From: UMGS1889 sp964540575
GTDB lineage: Bacteria; Bacillota; Clostridia; Oscillospirales; Ruminococcaceae
Length of the DNA: 64,000 nt
Direction of reading: 5' to 3'
Assembly (NCBI GenBank): GCA_964540575.1
Contig: CAZINI010000009.1
Span: 10,875-74,874 of the forward strand
Shown here: positions 7,309 through 15,058 of the stretch, one piece after another
Numbering within the stretch: position 1 is the first letter of the stretch
How the letters are laid out: every line of letters begins with the position of its first letter
Notes under the pieces: model-generated
Databases searched by the model: none
What the model was told of the DNA's origin: nothing
The model's input: the letters and a program-made list of their open reading frames with translations, nothing else
Made by a program: the position numbers and the translations under genes

Positions 7309-7623
7309 ATGAAAGGTAATATCATAGGAATCGAGCCGACAGACTATGTAAGCAAGAAAACAGGTGAAGCCGTTAAAGGCGTAAGACTCATTATCACCTG
7401 CAAATCTCAGAATGTTTTCGGGCTGACTGCAAAAGAAGAGTTTATTAAAGCTGACTCTCCTATCTACAAGCAGCACCTTGAAAACTTACTTAACAATGAT
7501 ATTGATAGTCTTATCGGCGCAGATGTAATGATCGATTACGAAGTTAATAAGCGTGGTAATTTCACATTCACGGATATTGTTGACTTTGAAATCACAATAC
7601 CGAAGGTAAAAAATCATGAATGA
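7309..7623 (+). CDS. Single-stranded DNA-binding-type protein (pV-like) of the prophage
   Basis: A 104-residue beta-rich protein placed where filamentous phages encode gene V. The start MKGNIIGIEPTDYVSKKTGE and VRLIITCK, followed by VMIDYEVNKRGNFTFTDIVDF, resemble the OB-like single-strand binders annotated in Firmicute inoviruses and conjugative elements. It would coat the progeny strand before the coat protein replaces it during extrusion. GAAAGGAG lies 9 bp before ATG, and the 3' end overlaps the next gene by 8 bp. Homology is judged by eye only. Confidence 0.65.
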   Translation: MKGNIIGIEPTDYVSKKTGEAVKGVRLIITCKSQNVFGLTAKEEFIKADSPIYKQHLENLLNNDIDSLIGADVMIDYEVNKRGNFTFTDIVDFEITIPKVKNHE

Positions 7624-7924
7624 AGAAACGATAACAGCAGTTCCTGATCTTTCTGCTGTAGAATCTGCTCTTGTTGCTATCGAATCACACCTAGTAGAAG
7701 CTGAGTCTGTAAGAGCTTCTGAGCGTTCCGAGAGTATAAGCCTTAGTATTTCAGCATCTGAAAGCGTATCTTATAGCCAGAGCATTTACGAAAGTGATTA
7801 TGTAGAGTACCTTGTTGCTGACAACTCTATCAATCGTGGCATTCTGACGACACTTCTTTTCGGAGCTTTGGCTATCGGTTGTTTACTTGGAGCTATTATT
7901 TACAGCATTTTTGCAAAGAGGTGA
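7616..7924 (+). CDS. Small membrane protein, possible minor virion protein
   Basis: 102 residues. A Ser/Glu-rich stretch (about 10-70, SVRASERSESISLSISASES region) precedes a single transmembrane helix (about 76-97) and a short basic end (AKR). There is no cleavable signal, so the Ser-rich part may face outside. Position between the ssDNA-binding gene and the coat gene suits a minor coat or assembly protein. No family is recognised. Confidence 0.65.
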   Translation: MNEETITAVPDLSAVESALVAIESHLVEAESVRASERSESISLSISASESVSYSQSIYESDYVEYLVADNSINRGILTTLLFGALAIGCLLGAIIYSIFAKR

Positions 7925-7929
7925 TAATC

Positions 7930-8085
7930 TTGGGTATCGATTTCATCACCGATTTTTCCCCCGATGTTCTTACCAGCTGCTTTGCCGTATTCTTTTTTGG
8001 AGTATGCGGCGGTTTGTTTTTCGGTTTCCTAGGCTGGGCATTAAGCTCTGTCTTTGAAATATTCTCAACAATCATAAAAAAATAA
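7930..8085 (+). CDS. 51-residue membrane protein, pVII/pIX-like
   Basis: TTG at 7930 follows AGAGGTGA by a few bases and gives a 51-residue protein. It has one long hydrophobic helix (CFAVFFFGVCGGLFFGFLGW) and a C-terminal KK. Longer starts run into the upstream gene. Tiny single-helix proteins next to the coat gene are the rule in filamentous phages. The role is inferred from size, topology and place. Confidence 0.65.
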   Translation: MGIDFITDFSPDVLTSCFAVFFFGVCGGLFFGFLGWALSSVFEIFSTIIKK

Positions 8086-8098
8086 GGAGGTAAATGCA

Positions 8099-8380
8099 AT
8101 GAAGGTTATTGAAAAAGTTAAGGAAACAGGCAAGCAGATTGTTTATAATGCTTGCGCTGTCGCTGCTCCTGTAGTTTGTGCTGCTTCTATGGCTCTTACT
8201 GCTTCTGCCGAAACAGATTACAGCGCAGCTACCGAAGCACTTTCTACAGGCTTTTCCGAAGTAGCTACCCAGATCGTTACAGTCGCTGGTGTTGCTATTG
8301 CCGGTGGTATCGGTATCTTCGGCCTGAAGAAACTCGTAACTGCTGCTATGGGATTTTTTTCAAAGATTGTCGGCAGATAA
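8099..8380 (+). CDS. Major coat protein (pVIII-like) precursor
   Basis: A 93-residue precursor. Residues 1-37 form a long signal peptide with basic N-terminus, hydrophobic core and ASA at the cleavage site. Cleavage would leave a 56-residue mature protein: acidic amphipathic N-terminal part, hydrophobic helix VAGVAIAGGIGIFG, then a basic end (KK, SK, R). That is the three-zone design of filamentous phage coat proteins, which sit in the membrane before assembly with the basic end touching DNA. An AAGGAGGT site 8 bp upstream is the strongest in the element, and a terminator follows directly, fitting high expression. Confidence 0.85.
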   Translation: MKVIEKVKETGKQIVYNACAVAAPVVCAASMALTASAETDYSAATEALSTGFSEVATQIVTVAGVAIAGGIGIFGLKKLVTAAMGFFSKIVGR

Positions 8381-8410
8381 CCGGCTGGGCTTACGGATCC
8401 AGCTGCTCCC

Positions 8411-8444
8411 GGGATAAGCTCCTTTTAGGGGCTTGTCCCTTTTT
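8411..8444 (+). terminator. Terminator after the major coat gene
   Basis: GGGATAAGCTCC and GGGGCTTGTCCC pair around TTTTA and are followed by five T. A terminator directly after the coat gene is also found in Ff phages, where it boosts coat over assembly genes. Confidence 0.8.
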
Positions 8445-8468
8445 ATATAATTTCAAGGGAGTGATAAT

Positions 8469-9290
8469 ATGATAGATCTATGGACCGGTACGCCCGGCAG
8501 CGGGAAATCTTTGCATATGGCTCACCAGATTAAAGATGATCTCCGCTGGGGGAAAAATGTAATTTCTACAAGTGCTATTGACACAAAGCTTTGTTTTATG
8601 TCCGGCTTTGCGGAATGGCTGTTTAACCTTACTAAAGGTAAAATAAGACTTTATAAGCCGGATAAGAGGGAACACAATTTTCACTACATTGATATTAAGG
8701 ATATTACGCCTGATTATCTTTATGAGTTTGCTGCACGTCATCATAAGTTTGGCAAAGAGCATCAAACAATAGTCTACCTTGACGAGTGTGTTGCAATTTT
8801 TTCTCCGACGGTTCTTACTGAAAAGGTTTGGAATGAATGGGACACCTTTTTCCGCAAGCATCGTCATATCGGTTATGATGTTGTATTGATACCTCAGTCC
8901 CCACGTTTGATAAGTCGTAAAGTGAAAGAGTACGCTGAACATGAGGTTAAACACTACAATAGAAAAAATCACGGTCTGTTTGGTCTTTTCCTTTCGCTTG
9001 TTCTAGGCAGTCTTTTTTCTTACTCTGTTTGTTGGAGAGGTACCAGAGAAGCTCCACTTTCACAAGGTTTTTTCATGTACAAGCCTCTTTACGGTCAAAT
9101 GTACAACAGTTACTGCATGTTTGATGAAACCCTCTTGCCGTATAAAGAAGCCTATAAAAAGAAACAAGAAGCTGCAACAGCTCTTTGTCTTGCACTAATT
9201 GAAAGGAGGAAACAACTTGAAAATGAAAAGAGTGACAGCTCTGACCGCTGCCTTGCTGATATCTATGTCGATTGTGATCACTCCCATTAA
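8469..9290 (+). CDS. zot: Zot-domain assembly ATPase (pI-like)
   Basis: 273 residues. The N-terminal Zonular occludens toxin (Zot) domain has Walker A GTPGSGKS (7-14) and Walker B IVYLDE (101-106). A transmembrane helix (about 169-187) precedes a short external C-terminal part, the topology of filamentous phage pI. It would sit in the membrane and power extrusion of the ssDNA while coat proteins are added. The last 74 bp overlap the signal-peptide region of the next gene in another frame. The Zot name comes from the Vibrio homologue; nothing here implies a toxin. Confidence 0.9.
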   Translation: MIDLWTGTPGSGKSLHMAHQIKDDLRWGKNVISTSAIDTKLCFMSGFAEWLFNLTKGKIRLYKPDKREHNFHYIDIKDITPDYLYEFAARHHKFGKEHQTIVYLDECVAIFSPTVLTEKVWNEWDTFFRKHRHIGYDVVLIPQSPRLISRKVKEYAEHEVKHYNRKNHGLFGLFLSLVLGSLFSYSVCWRGTREAPLSQGFFMYKPLYGQMYNSYCMFDETLLPYKEAYKKKQEAATALCLALIERRKQLENEKSDSSDRCLADIYVDCDHSH

Positions 9291-10509
9291 GGTTAATGCT
9301 TTTAGCGGATCCATAGCTGCTGGAGCTATTACCGCTGGATCTGTCTGGGGAGCCGTAGCCGGAGGCCTTGGAATAGGTCTTGCTGTTGGAGCTGACGCTA
9401 TTGCAAAAGGCCTTGATAATGGCACTATAGATAACCGTGTGGAACAGTGGCTATGGGACAAAGCTTCGGAATGGGAATACGGCTACAATCAAGCCCAGGT
9501 CAACGGGGAGATATTCAAGGCCGAGTTAACTTATGGTGATTTAAAAGCCCTTGCTGCTCTGCTCTCTGAAGCCTATCCGGAAGGACAAATTACTGTTGAT
9601 AGGGGACACATAGTTAATATTAATAATACTTCTGATTTTCCCATATCCCTACCCATTGACACGGAGATCTATTTTACTGATGTTTCCCAGACAGGTGAAA
9701 CCGCTATTACACATCGCTTTTATTATACTGATACGGGTTCCTCTTATGATGGTACTATTACTAATTATGAGCTACCTTCCGGTTCTTTCGTTTCGTCAAA
9801 GGTTATTACCCTTTTAGGTAGTGGTAATTATCCTCATACCACTGCCTTTACTGCTCAAATCGAATCTGATCTTCGCATACACACTCATCTATATTTAGAT
9901 GTTTCACCGCACGAAGCAGATATTTATTTAGACCTCAGAAATTATCCTGCTTTATTTGCAGAAAATACATTAATATCTTACTCTATGCCTACATATGTAC
10001 CCGGTGTTGGTCTTGCCGGTGCAAGCTCTGCTGATATTTCCGACCTTATAGACGCCTTAGAAGATGTACCTTTTGGTATGTCTGATGACGATGTAGCTAT
10101 TTCAATTCCCGTCACCGGTGACGATGATGATGTCACAGATCGTCCCGGTGTTGTTCCCGATAATGATGAATTAATAGATGATGCTCCTGCTGCTGTTATT
10201 GAGGGGGAATTTTCCGGTTTCACTTTACCAAATGGATTAATGTATGTTTTCCCTTTCAGCTTACCTTATGACTTTTACAGGGGTATTAAGCTTTTTTCTG
10301 CTTCTCCCGAAGTACCTGAGTTTACTTTCAATTTCATCATACCATATCCAAAAGGAATGGGAAACGGTAATCTTGTAGACAAGGAAATAACCTTGAATTT
10401 TAAACAGTTTGAAAAACTCGCTATAATTTCTCGTTGGATTTCAACTTTTGGTTTTACTATGCTTTTGATCAAACTTTCTGCTTTCATTCTTAAGGGAGGT
10501 AATTCTTAA
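9217..10509 (+). CDS. Secreted, C-terminally anchored virion protein (pIII-like adsorption protein)
   Basis: About 430 residues: signal peptide (to about VNA, residue 28), a Gly/Ala-rich segment, a beta-rich ectodomain, an Asp-rich linker (DDDDVTDRPG region), a second folded part, and a C-terminal transmembrane helix followed by KGGNS. Filamentous pIII proteins share signal peptide, receptor domains, linker and C-terminal anchor, and the next gene is pVI-like as in Ff. AAAGGAGG (9202-9209) points to TTG 9217 as start; ATG 9223 is also possible. Receptor binding is inferred from architecture. Confidence 0.7.
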   Translation: MKMKRVTALTAALLISMSIVITPIKVNAFSGSIAAGAITAGSVWGAVAGGLGIGLAVGADAIAKGLDNGTIDNRVEQWLWDKASEWEYGYNQAQVNGEIFKAELTYGDLKALAALLSEAYPEGQITVDRGHIVNINNTSDFPISLPIDTEIYFTDVSQTGETAITHRFYYTDTGSSYDGTITNYELPSGSFVSSKVITLLGSGNYPHTTAFTAQIESDLRIHTHLYLDVSPHEADIYLDLRNYPALFAENTLISYSMPTYVPGVGLAGASSADISDLIDALEDVPFGMSDDDVAISIPVTGDDDDVTDRPGVVPDNDELIDDAPAAVIEGEFSGFTLPNGLMYVFPFSLPYDFYRGIKLFSASPEVPEFTFNFIIPYPKGMGNGNLVDKEITLNFKQFEKLAIISRWISTFGFTMLLIKLSAFILKGGNS

Positions 10510-10748
10510 TGGATTTTTTCAATTGGATAGGAGAGCACATTACAGAGCTCATTGACAAAGTAATGAATGCTCTACCCAAAAGTCCTATAGTATGGTTGGA
10601 GAGTAATCCGGTAGTATCTGAATACATGGGTTTTGTTAATTGGTTTATTCCTGTTTATACTTTTGTTTCCATGGCTGAGCTTTGGGTTACTGCTTGCGTT
10701 ACCTATTACGGTATTAAACTTATTCTTCGCTGGACGAAGTTTGAATAA
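10509..10748 (+). CDS. Small membrane protein, pVI-like
   Basis: 79 residues with an amphipathic N-terminal part and hydrophobic stretches around 40-72, ending in a basic LRWTKFE tail. Its ATG shares one base with the stop of the pIII-like gene, and GGGAGG lies upstream, so the two are translationally coupled. In Ff phages pIII and pVI cap the same virion end, which fits this coupling. No sequence homology is claimed. Confidence 0.65.
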   Translation: MDFFNWIGEHITELIDKVMNALPKSPIVWLESNPVVSEYMGFVNWFIPVYTFVSMAELWVTACVTYYGIKLILRWTKFE

Positions 10749-10870
10749 ATGAGAAACCGCGCCCCGCGCGGAGAGGCTCATTTATTCGAACAGTCCAGCG
10801 ATACAAAAATTTTTGAAACATGATATTTTTCTGTTTTTTTACCCGGGGCAGGCTTGTAACACGCCCCACC
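10744..10870 (+). terminator. Two hairpins closing the virion-gene operon
   Basis: AATAAATGAG pairs with CTCATTTATT around a GC-rich core (10744-10788). Further on GGGGC/GCCCC (about 10845-10870) is followed by an AT-rich tract with a run of six T. They may end the structural operon; because the initiator gene follows, part of this could be the double-strand origin. Confidence 0.5.
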
Positions 10871-10955
10871 ATTTTATTTTTTATTTCCTTGCAAACCTCT
10901 TATTTAGGGGATTTATGTATAAAAACTTCTCTGTGAATTTTGAAGATTCACAGAA

Positions 10956-12449
10956 TTGGGATGTGATATTTTGGATTTGTCAACTGTTTCTAAATGCCGC
11001 ATTTTTAATGAGTTCTCTCCGGAGCAGTCTGAAGAATGGTTTTCTTATAAGAAGAATACATTTATCAATCATATAGATACGCTTTATTTTTGCGTATATC
11101 CCGATTCTCCTTATTGGAAAACTGACGAGCGTAAGCTTGAGCTTTGCACTTACCTTAAGGATATCAAAGAATATGCTAATAGCACAGGCTCCCCAGTACC
11201 TTGTTTTGATGAATTTTCAGAAAATCTTGAGGTGCGGCCGTTCTTTAGCTTCGCTATGTATACACTTCACTTCGGAAGGCGTGATTGCTTTGATGTTTTC
11301 ATCTCTGAGTCTTTGCCTAACCCATCTACACCGCCTATAGTGGTGCAGCTTCGTTCTCAATTTCTTTGGTTGTTAGGATCTCGTAACTCGTTTGATGTTG
11401 CTGCCGATTGTGTTGAAATGATACTTATGAAATACGGTATAAATATCATCAAGGTTCAAGAGAACAGAATTGATTATGCGTTTCATACGAATTACATACA
11501 GGATCTGCTTCATTTCTTTCCGGAGCATGCTCTCAGGGATATGCAGATCAGTAATTTTGAACGTTGGCACAAAGAGGGTAATTTTGTTGCAGATGATATA
11601 TTATGTGATTATTTCACTCTTGGCCGCCGCAAATCAAATAATGTGTTTTTCCGTGTCTATAACAAATCAAAAGAAGTTATCGAACAAGGTTATAAGCAGT
11701 TTTTTATACCGATATGGAGATCACAGGGCCTGATAAGTAAGTTTGATATGTTTTTGCTTGAAAAAGCGTTTATTTACCATACATATGAGAGCAGGCACAA
11801 GGCTCGATGCGAATTTTATATCAATTATGGTTGCGATCCATCTGTTAAGCTTCATCTTATGGAGCTTGTAAACGATGTAAATACTAGCACACACACCTTT
11901 AAGAAGTATGCTGATAAGCTTGTACCCGATATTACCGTAGTATGTAACATTGAGTTTCAGACAAAACGTAAGTATTACGATCGCCTTGATATTGAGCGTG
12001 TAACTAAAGATACAAGCTATAAAGCTAATATGTACAATATCTTTGAGGTATACAAAAGTATAGTCGATAAGCTTACATTCGATACATTACGATTTGTGAA
12101 GTATAAAGGCAGCTGGGGATTGCTCCCTCGAACGGATCGCCCTCTTGCTTATTGGTGGGAGCTGCTCAGAGCTTCACGGTCTTTTGAATTTGACAGTGAT
12201 GAAGATTATGATATAATCAGGCATTATCAGAACAACCTTGACAAGGAACGTCGGAAGAATATGGCACTTTCAAGTATCGCCGGAAATTCTGCATATCTTT
12301 CCGGCTGTGCAAACAGTCCTTTTGAAAATGATTTGTTTGATATGCTTGCAAGTCTGAATGATAATGATATTGCCTATTACTATCGGAAAAAGATTGAAAA
12401 ATATAAGGATTTGAAGCGGAAAGGTTTGGTAGAAGATGAAAAATTGTAA
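10956..12449 (+). CDS. Rolling-circle replication initiator, Rep_trans-like
   Basis: About 497 residues. NHIDTLYFCVY (about 38-48) and TLGRRKSNNVFFRVYNKSKE (about 225-244) match the pattern of the Rep_trans replication-initiation family used by plasmids and filamentous phages (IDtl..., lGrrkS...lRvYdK). An acidic/aromatic core follows. It would nick the origin and start rolling-circle synthesis of the viral strand. The catalytic Tyr cannot be fixed by eye. The start is unclear: TTG 10956 is given, but GGGATGTGAT upstream of TTG 10971 is a good ribosome site. The 3' end overlaps the next gene by 14 bp. Confidence 0.75.
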   Translation: MGCDILDLSTVSKCRIFNEFSPEQSEEWFSYKKNTFINHIDTLYFCVYPDSPYWKTDERKLELCTYLKDIKEYANSTGSPVPCFDEFSENLEVRPFFSFAMYTLHFGRRDCFDVFISESLPNPSTPPIVVQLRSQFLWLLGSRNSFDVAADCVEMILMKYGINIIKVQENRIDYAFHTNYIQDLLHFFPEHALRDMQISNFERWHKEGNFVADDILCDYFTLGRRKSNNVFFRVYNKSKEVIEQGYKQFFIPIWRSQGLISKFDMFLLEKAFIYHTYESRHKARCEFYINYGCDPSVKLHLMELVNDVNTSTHTFKKYADKLVPDITVVCNIEFQTKRKYYDRLDIERVTKDTSYKANMYNIFEVYKSIVDKLTFDTLRFVKYKGSWGLLPRTDRPLAYWWELLRASRSFEFDSDEDYDIIRHYQNNLDKERRKNMALSSIAGNSAYLSGCANSPFENDLFDMLASLNDNDIAYYYRKKIEKYKDLKRKGLVEDEKL

Positions 12450-13374
12450 ATTTAAAGGTATGTCTGATGTTAATTGTCCTAATCATTTCAACTTGTCTAA
12501 TTTTATGAAATCAGGTAATATTATAGGCTGTGCCGGGTGTTGTTCCGGTTGCCTTAATCATATGCAATGTAAATATGTATGTGATTTTGTTGTATCGGCA
12601 GAAAAAAAGCTTGATAAATCAGATGTTTTACCTTCTACTCATAATACCGCTGATAAGCTTTCAAATAAGCTTGTATCTGTTGATGTTAAGGAATATAAGA
12701 AGATTCAGAAAGAAATTGAAGAGTCGAGAGCTACAAATCTCCAGAATTGTAGTATAATCATTAAGTGTTGTGTTTCACGTCTTGCACGAACATTTCTTGA
12801 AATTGGTTATAATTTATGGCTATGTCGTGAAAATGAATTTTATAAGGCTGCTGGTTATACAGATGTTTTTGATTACGCTCTCAAAGAATTTGGTTTCAAG
12901 CGTTCCAGCGTGTATAATTTCATCAATGTATGTGAGAAATTTTCGGTTAAGCTTGATGGTGATCCAACACCAAAAGTATTGGATAGCTATAAACAATATA
13001 GCTTTTCACAGCTCTGTGAGATACTTAATCTTTCCGATAAGCAGATAGAAACAGTTAATATCACTCCCTCAGATAGTGTACGCACCATCAAGGAAAAGAA
13101 AAAACAGCTTAATAAAGATAAAATCAAATCTGTAAGCGAACAGGAATATATTGATACATTCCGGGAAACGCTGCCTGCAGAGCAGATAACAATTTTACCC
13201 GTTACTGTTGAAAAGAAAATATCTGTTTATTTCACAGAAACACAGGCAGAGCTTCTTCTTAATTTACTTGAACATACCTGCCTTGATAGTGCAGCCGATT
13301 ACGATCTTGTTGAAGCTCTGCAGTCTATCAGATCGGTGCTTTCTTCTAAAGTAGGTGATAAGCTTGCTGTTTAA
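12436..13374 (+). CDS. Cys-rich N-terminus, HTH-like prophage protein of unknown function
   Basis: 312 residues. The first 50 contain ten Cys (C4, C14, and the GCAGCCSGC and MQCKYVC clusters), suggesting zinc binding. The middle (about 110-180) has FYKAAGYTDVFDYALKEFGF followed by KRSSVYNFINVCEKF, resembling the helix-turn-helix region of phage/plasmid proteins related to DUF3102 or ParB C-terminal parts. A Lys-rich coiled segment and a helical C-terminus follow. It lies between Rep and integrase, overlapping both, so it may control replication or excision. Function is not known. Confidence 0.6.
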   Translation: MKNCKFKGMSDVNCPNHFNLSNFMKSGNIIGCAGCCSGCLNHMQCKYVCDFVVSAEKKLDKSDVLPSTHNTADKLSNKLVSVDVKEYKKIQKEIEESRATNLQNCSIIIKCCVSRLARTFLEIGYNLWLCRENEFYKAAGYTDVFDYALKEFGFKRSSVYNFINVCEKFSVKLDGDPTPKVLDSYKQYSFSQLCEILNLSDKQIETVNITPSDSVRTIKEKKKQLNKDKIKSVSEQEYIDTFRETLPAEQITILPVTVEKKISVYFTETQAELLLNLLEHTCLDSAADYDLVEALQSIRSVLSSKVGDKLAV

Positions 13375-14257
13375 GGATTGGTGGAAACAATACTATAGTG
13401 CATTCCTTGATAATCAGGCTGCATATGACTACTGCATAGAATGTCAGATCATCTTTAAAAAGCATTATGTTTCCTTGCACGACAAGGAGCTTCGGGACAT
13501 AAAGCCGCTTGATGTTCAGCTTTGTATGAAAACAGCAGCTAATTATAGCTCTTGGCGAAAGCGTAAGGTTTACTATGTGCTGCATAAGTGTCTTGCCGAA
13601 GCAGTTATTAATGATTTGATTGATATTAATCCTGTTGACAAGGTCAGACCGCCGAAAAAGGTAAGAAAAGAAGTGCCTGTATATTCTGATTCGGAAATAT
13701 CTTCTATTTTCAAAGATTCTTTCTGTAATTCTACTGCAAGAATGATATGTATAGATCTCCTTACCGGTCTTCGAAGGGGTGAGCTGCTTGCTCTTGAATG
13801 GAAAAACATTCACTTTGATGATCGTTATCTTCTTGTTTGTCAGACACTTGTTCACTCATCAGGCGGTGATGTTATAGTTCCAACGACTAAGAGCCGTGCC
13901 GATCGGCGTGTTCCTCTCAGCTCTGATTGTATTAAGTTACTTAGAATGCAGCGTAATCTATCACATAGCAATTATGTTTTCGGATTTGATATAGATAAAC
14001 CTATAGCTCTTAAGACATTTCACGATAGATATACACGATATATAGCTGAAAAGGGGTTCCCTTATTTGTCCCCGCACAAGCTTCGGCATACATTCGCTAC
14101 TTACTGCTTGCGTTCCGGTGCAGATGTGAATACAGTTCGCCAGCTCCTTGGACATAGCTCCATCAGTACAACTCAGATTTATGTTCATTCAGGATTCGAA
14201 CAGATGCAGAAAGCAGTTGATGATCTTGATTTTGGATTGCTGAAAGGGACAGACTAG
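13355..14257 (+). CDS. int: Tyrosine recombinase/integrase of the prophage
   Basis: About 300 residues: SAM-like core-binding domain (about 1-100), then the phage integrase catalytic domain. The catalytic set is complete: R140 (TGLRRGE), K179 (TTKSR), H241 and R244 (HKLRHT), H267 (LGHSS) and the nucleophile Y276 (TTQIYVHSG). It lies next to the right attachment site, as is usual for integrases that target tRNA genes. GTG 13355 and TTG 13364 are both possible; AGGTGAT favours TTG 13364. The start overlaps the upstream gene, so integrase is made from the operon and repression also limits it. Confidence 0.93.
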   Translation: MISLLFKDWWKQYYSAFLDNQAAYDYCIECQIIFKKHYVSLHDKELRDIKPLDVQLCMKTAANYSSWRKRKVYYVLHKCLAEAVINDLIDINPVDKVRPPKKVRKEVPVYSDSEISSIFKDSFCNSTARMICIDLLTGLRRGELLALEWKNIHFDDRYLLVCQTLVHSSGGDVIVPTTKSRADRRVPLSSDCIKLLRMQRNLSHSNYVFGFDIDKPIALKTFHDRYTRYIAEKGFPYLSPHKLRHTFATYCLRSGADVNTVRQLLGHSSISTTQIYVHSGFEQMQKAVDDLDFGLLKGTD

Positions 14258-14285
14258 CACACCATTCATTGTAAATACGACATAG

Positions 14286-14319
14286 AAAAAAGGCACCTTC
14301 TTCTCAGAAAGTGCCTTTT
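14286..14319. terminator. Prophage-supplied bidirectional terminator at the right end
   Basis: AGGCACCTTCT and AGAAAGTGCCT pair; A-run on the left and T-run on the right let it work both ways. It ends the integrase transcript and replaces the lost host terminator of tRNA-Leu(CAG), abutting the CCA end of that gene. Confidence 0.8.
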
Positions 14320-14378
14320 ATGGTGCGGATAGCAGGACTTGAACCTGTACCGAGTTGCCCCGACTAGCACCTGAAGCT
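14320..14378 (-). repeat. Right attachment site: 59-bp tRNA-Leu 3' half
   Basis: The identical partner of 5305-5363. Here it is joined to the native 5' half and regenerates the full tRNA-Leu(CAG). Confidence 0.93.
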
Positions 14379-14407
14379 AGCGCGTCTGCCGATTCCGCCA
14401 TATCCGC
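14321..14407 (-). tRNA. tRNA-Leu(CAG), intact, rebuilt by the prophage
   Basis: An 87-nt class II tRNA on the minus strand. Acceptor GCGGATA pairs with TATCCGC, CCA is encoded, and anticodon stem CTAGC/GCTAG holds the loop TTCAGGT with anticodon CAG, reading CUG. The 3' half now comes from the phage attachment site. A consensus promoter lies upstream. Confidence 0.95.
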
Positions 14408-14447
14408 ATTTTGTTGATCGAGATGCGTTCTGCAATCAACAAAATAT

Positions 14448-14476
14448 ATTATACTACAATAAATCTGATTTGTCAA
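14448..14476 (-). promoter_or_regulatory. Promoter of tRNA-Leu(CAG)
   Basis: On the minus strand TTGACA (14471-14476) and TATAAT (14448-14453) are spaced by 17 bp. It is host DNA and unaffected by the insertion. Confidence 0.85.
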
Positions 14477-14518
14477 GTGTTTTTCAGAATTTTTTTCAAC
14501 TTTTTTTCCAAGATAGCT

Positions 14519-15058
14519 TCAGATGACAGAAAAATCCCATAAAACCTTGCCCGAGAGCTCTTTCAGCGTAAAAATCCCTTCGGAAAATGTCATATATGTT
14601 CGGGGATTTCCGCCTTTGGGTATCGAAACCGAGCCGGGATTTATATAAAAATGCTCCTCCCGCTTTTCCGCCGCAAACAGATGAGTGTGACCGTTCAGCA
14701 GAATGCCGCCCTTTGACGGCTTATATTCGGGCTTGTGACCGTGAGCGGCGAGCATTGCCGTGCCGTCCGCAAAAATCATTGCACTGTCCGAAAGAATGGG
14801 AAAATCAAGCACCATTTGGTCAACCTCACAGTCGCAGTTGCCCCGCACAGCTATGATATTCTCCGCATTTTTGTTAAGAAGCTCTATCGTACCCTCGGGG
14901 TCATATCCCGTGAATACGCCGTTTCTCGGACCGTGATAGAGCAAATCTCCCAAAAGGATAAGCTTGTCCGCCCTTTCCTCGGCAAATCGTTCCAGCATAG
15001 CCCGACAGCACTCCGAATGCCCGTGAATGTCCGATGCGATCATCAGCTTCATTTGCAA
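14519..15058 (-). CDS. yfcE: YfcE-type metallophosphoesterase (phosphodiesterase)
   Basis: 179 residues with the full calcineurin-like metal-binding set: SDIHG (9-13), GDLLYHG, GNCD, HGHK and NGHTH. Length and order match MJ0936/YfcE phosphodiesterases, which use two metal ions to hydrolyse phosphodiesters in vitro; the physiological substrate is not known. Its ATG overlaps the end of coaBC by 10 bp, so both are likely on one transcript. Confidence 0.85.
   Translation of the reverse strand: MQMKLMIASDIHGHSECCRAMLERFAEERADKLILLGDLLYHGPRNGVFTGYDPEGTIELLNKNAENIIAVRGNCDCEVDQMVLDFPILSDSAMIFADGTAMLAAHGHKPEYKPSKGGILLNGHTHLFAAEKREEHFYINPGSVSIPKGGNPRTYMTFSEGIFTLKELSGKVLWDFSVI

Larger units (their letters stand above)
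5305..14378. mobile_element. Integrated inovirus-like (filamentous phage) prophage in tRNA-Leu(CAG)
   Basis: The element is bounded by a 59-bp perfect direct repeat (5305-5363 and 14320-14378) taken from the 3' half of tRNA-Leu(CAG); repeat start to repeat start is 9015 bp. Its content matches the filamentous phage plan: ssDNA-binding-type protein, tiny membrane proteins, a short signal-peptide-bearing coat protein followed by a terminator, a Zot/pI ATPase, a large secreted protein with C-terminal anchor (pIII-like), a pVI-like protein and a rolling-circle initiator. A Xre repressor with operators, an integrase and one cargo gene complete it. No secretin (pIV) is present, consistent with a monoderm host. 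All reading frames are intact, so it may be active. Confidence 0.88.

Noticed and set aside
8469..9290. Zot gene as a toxin
   Set aside because: In filamentous phages this protein is the assembly ATPase; only the ATPase and membrane parts are seen here.
10813..11076. 87-codon frame before the Rep gene
   Set aside because: Overlaps the start of Rep in another frame, lacks a ribosome site, and lies over hairpins.
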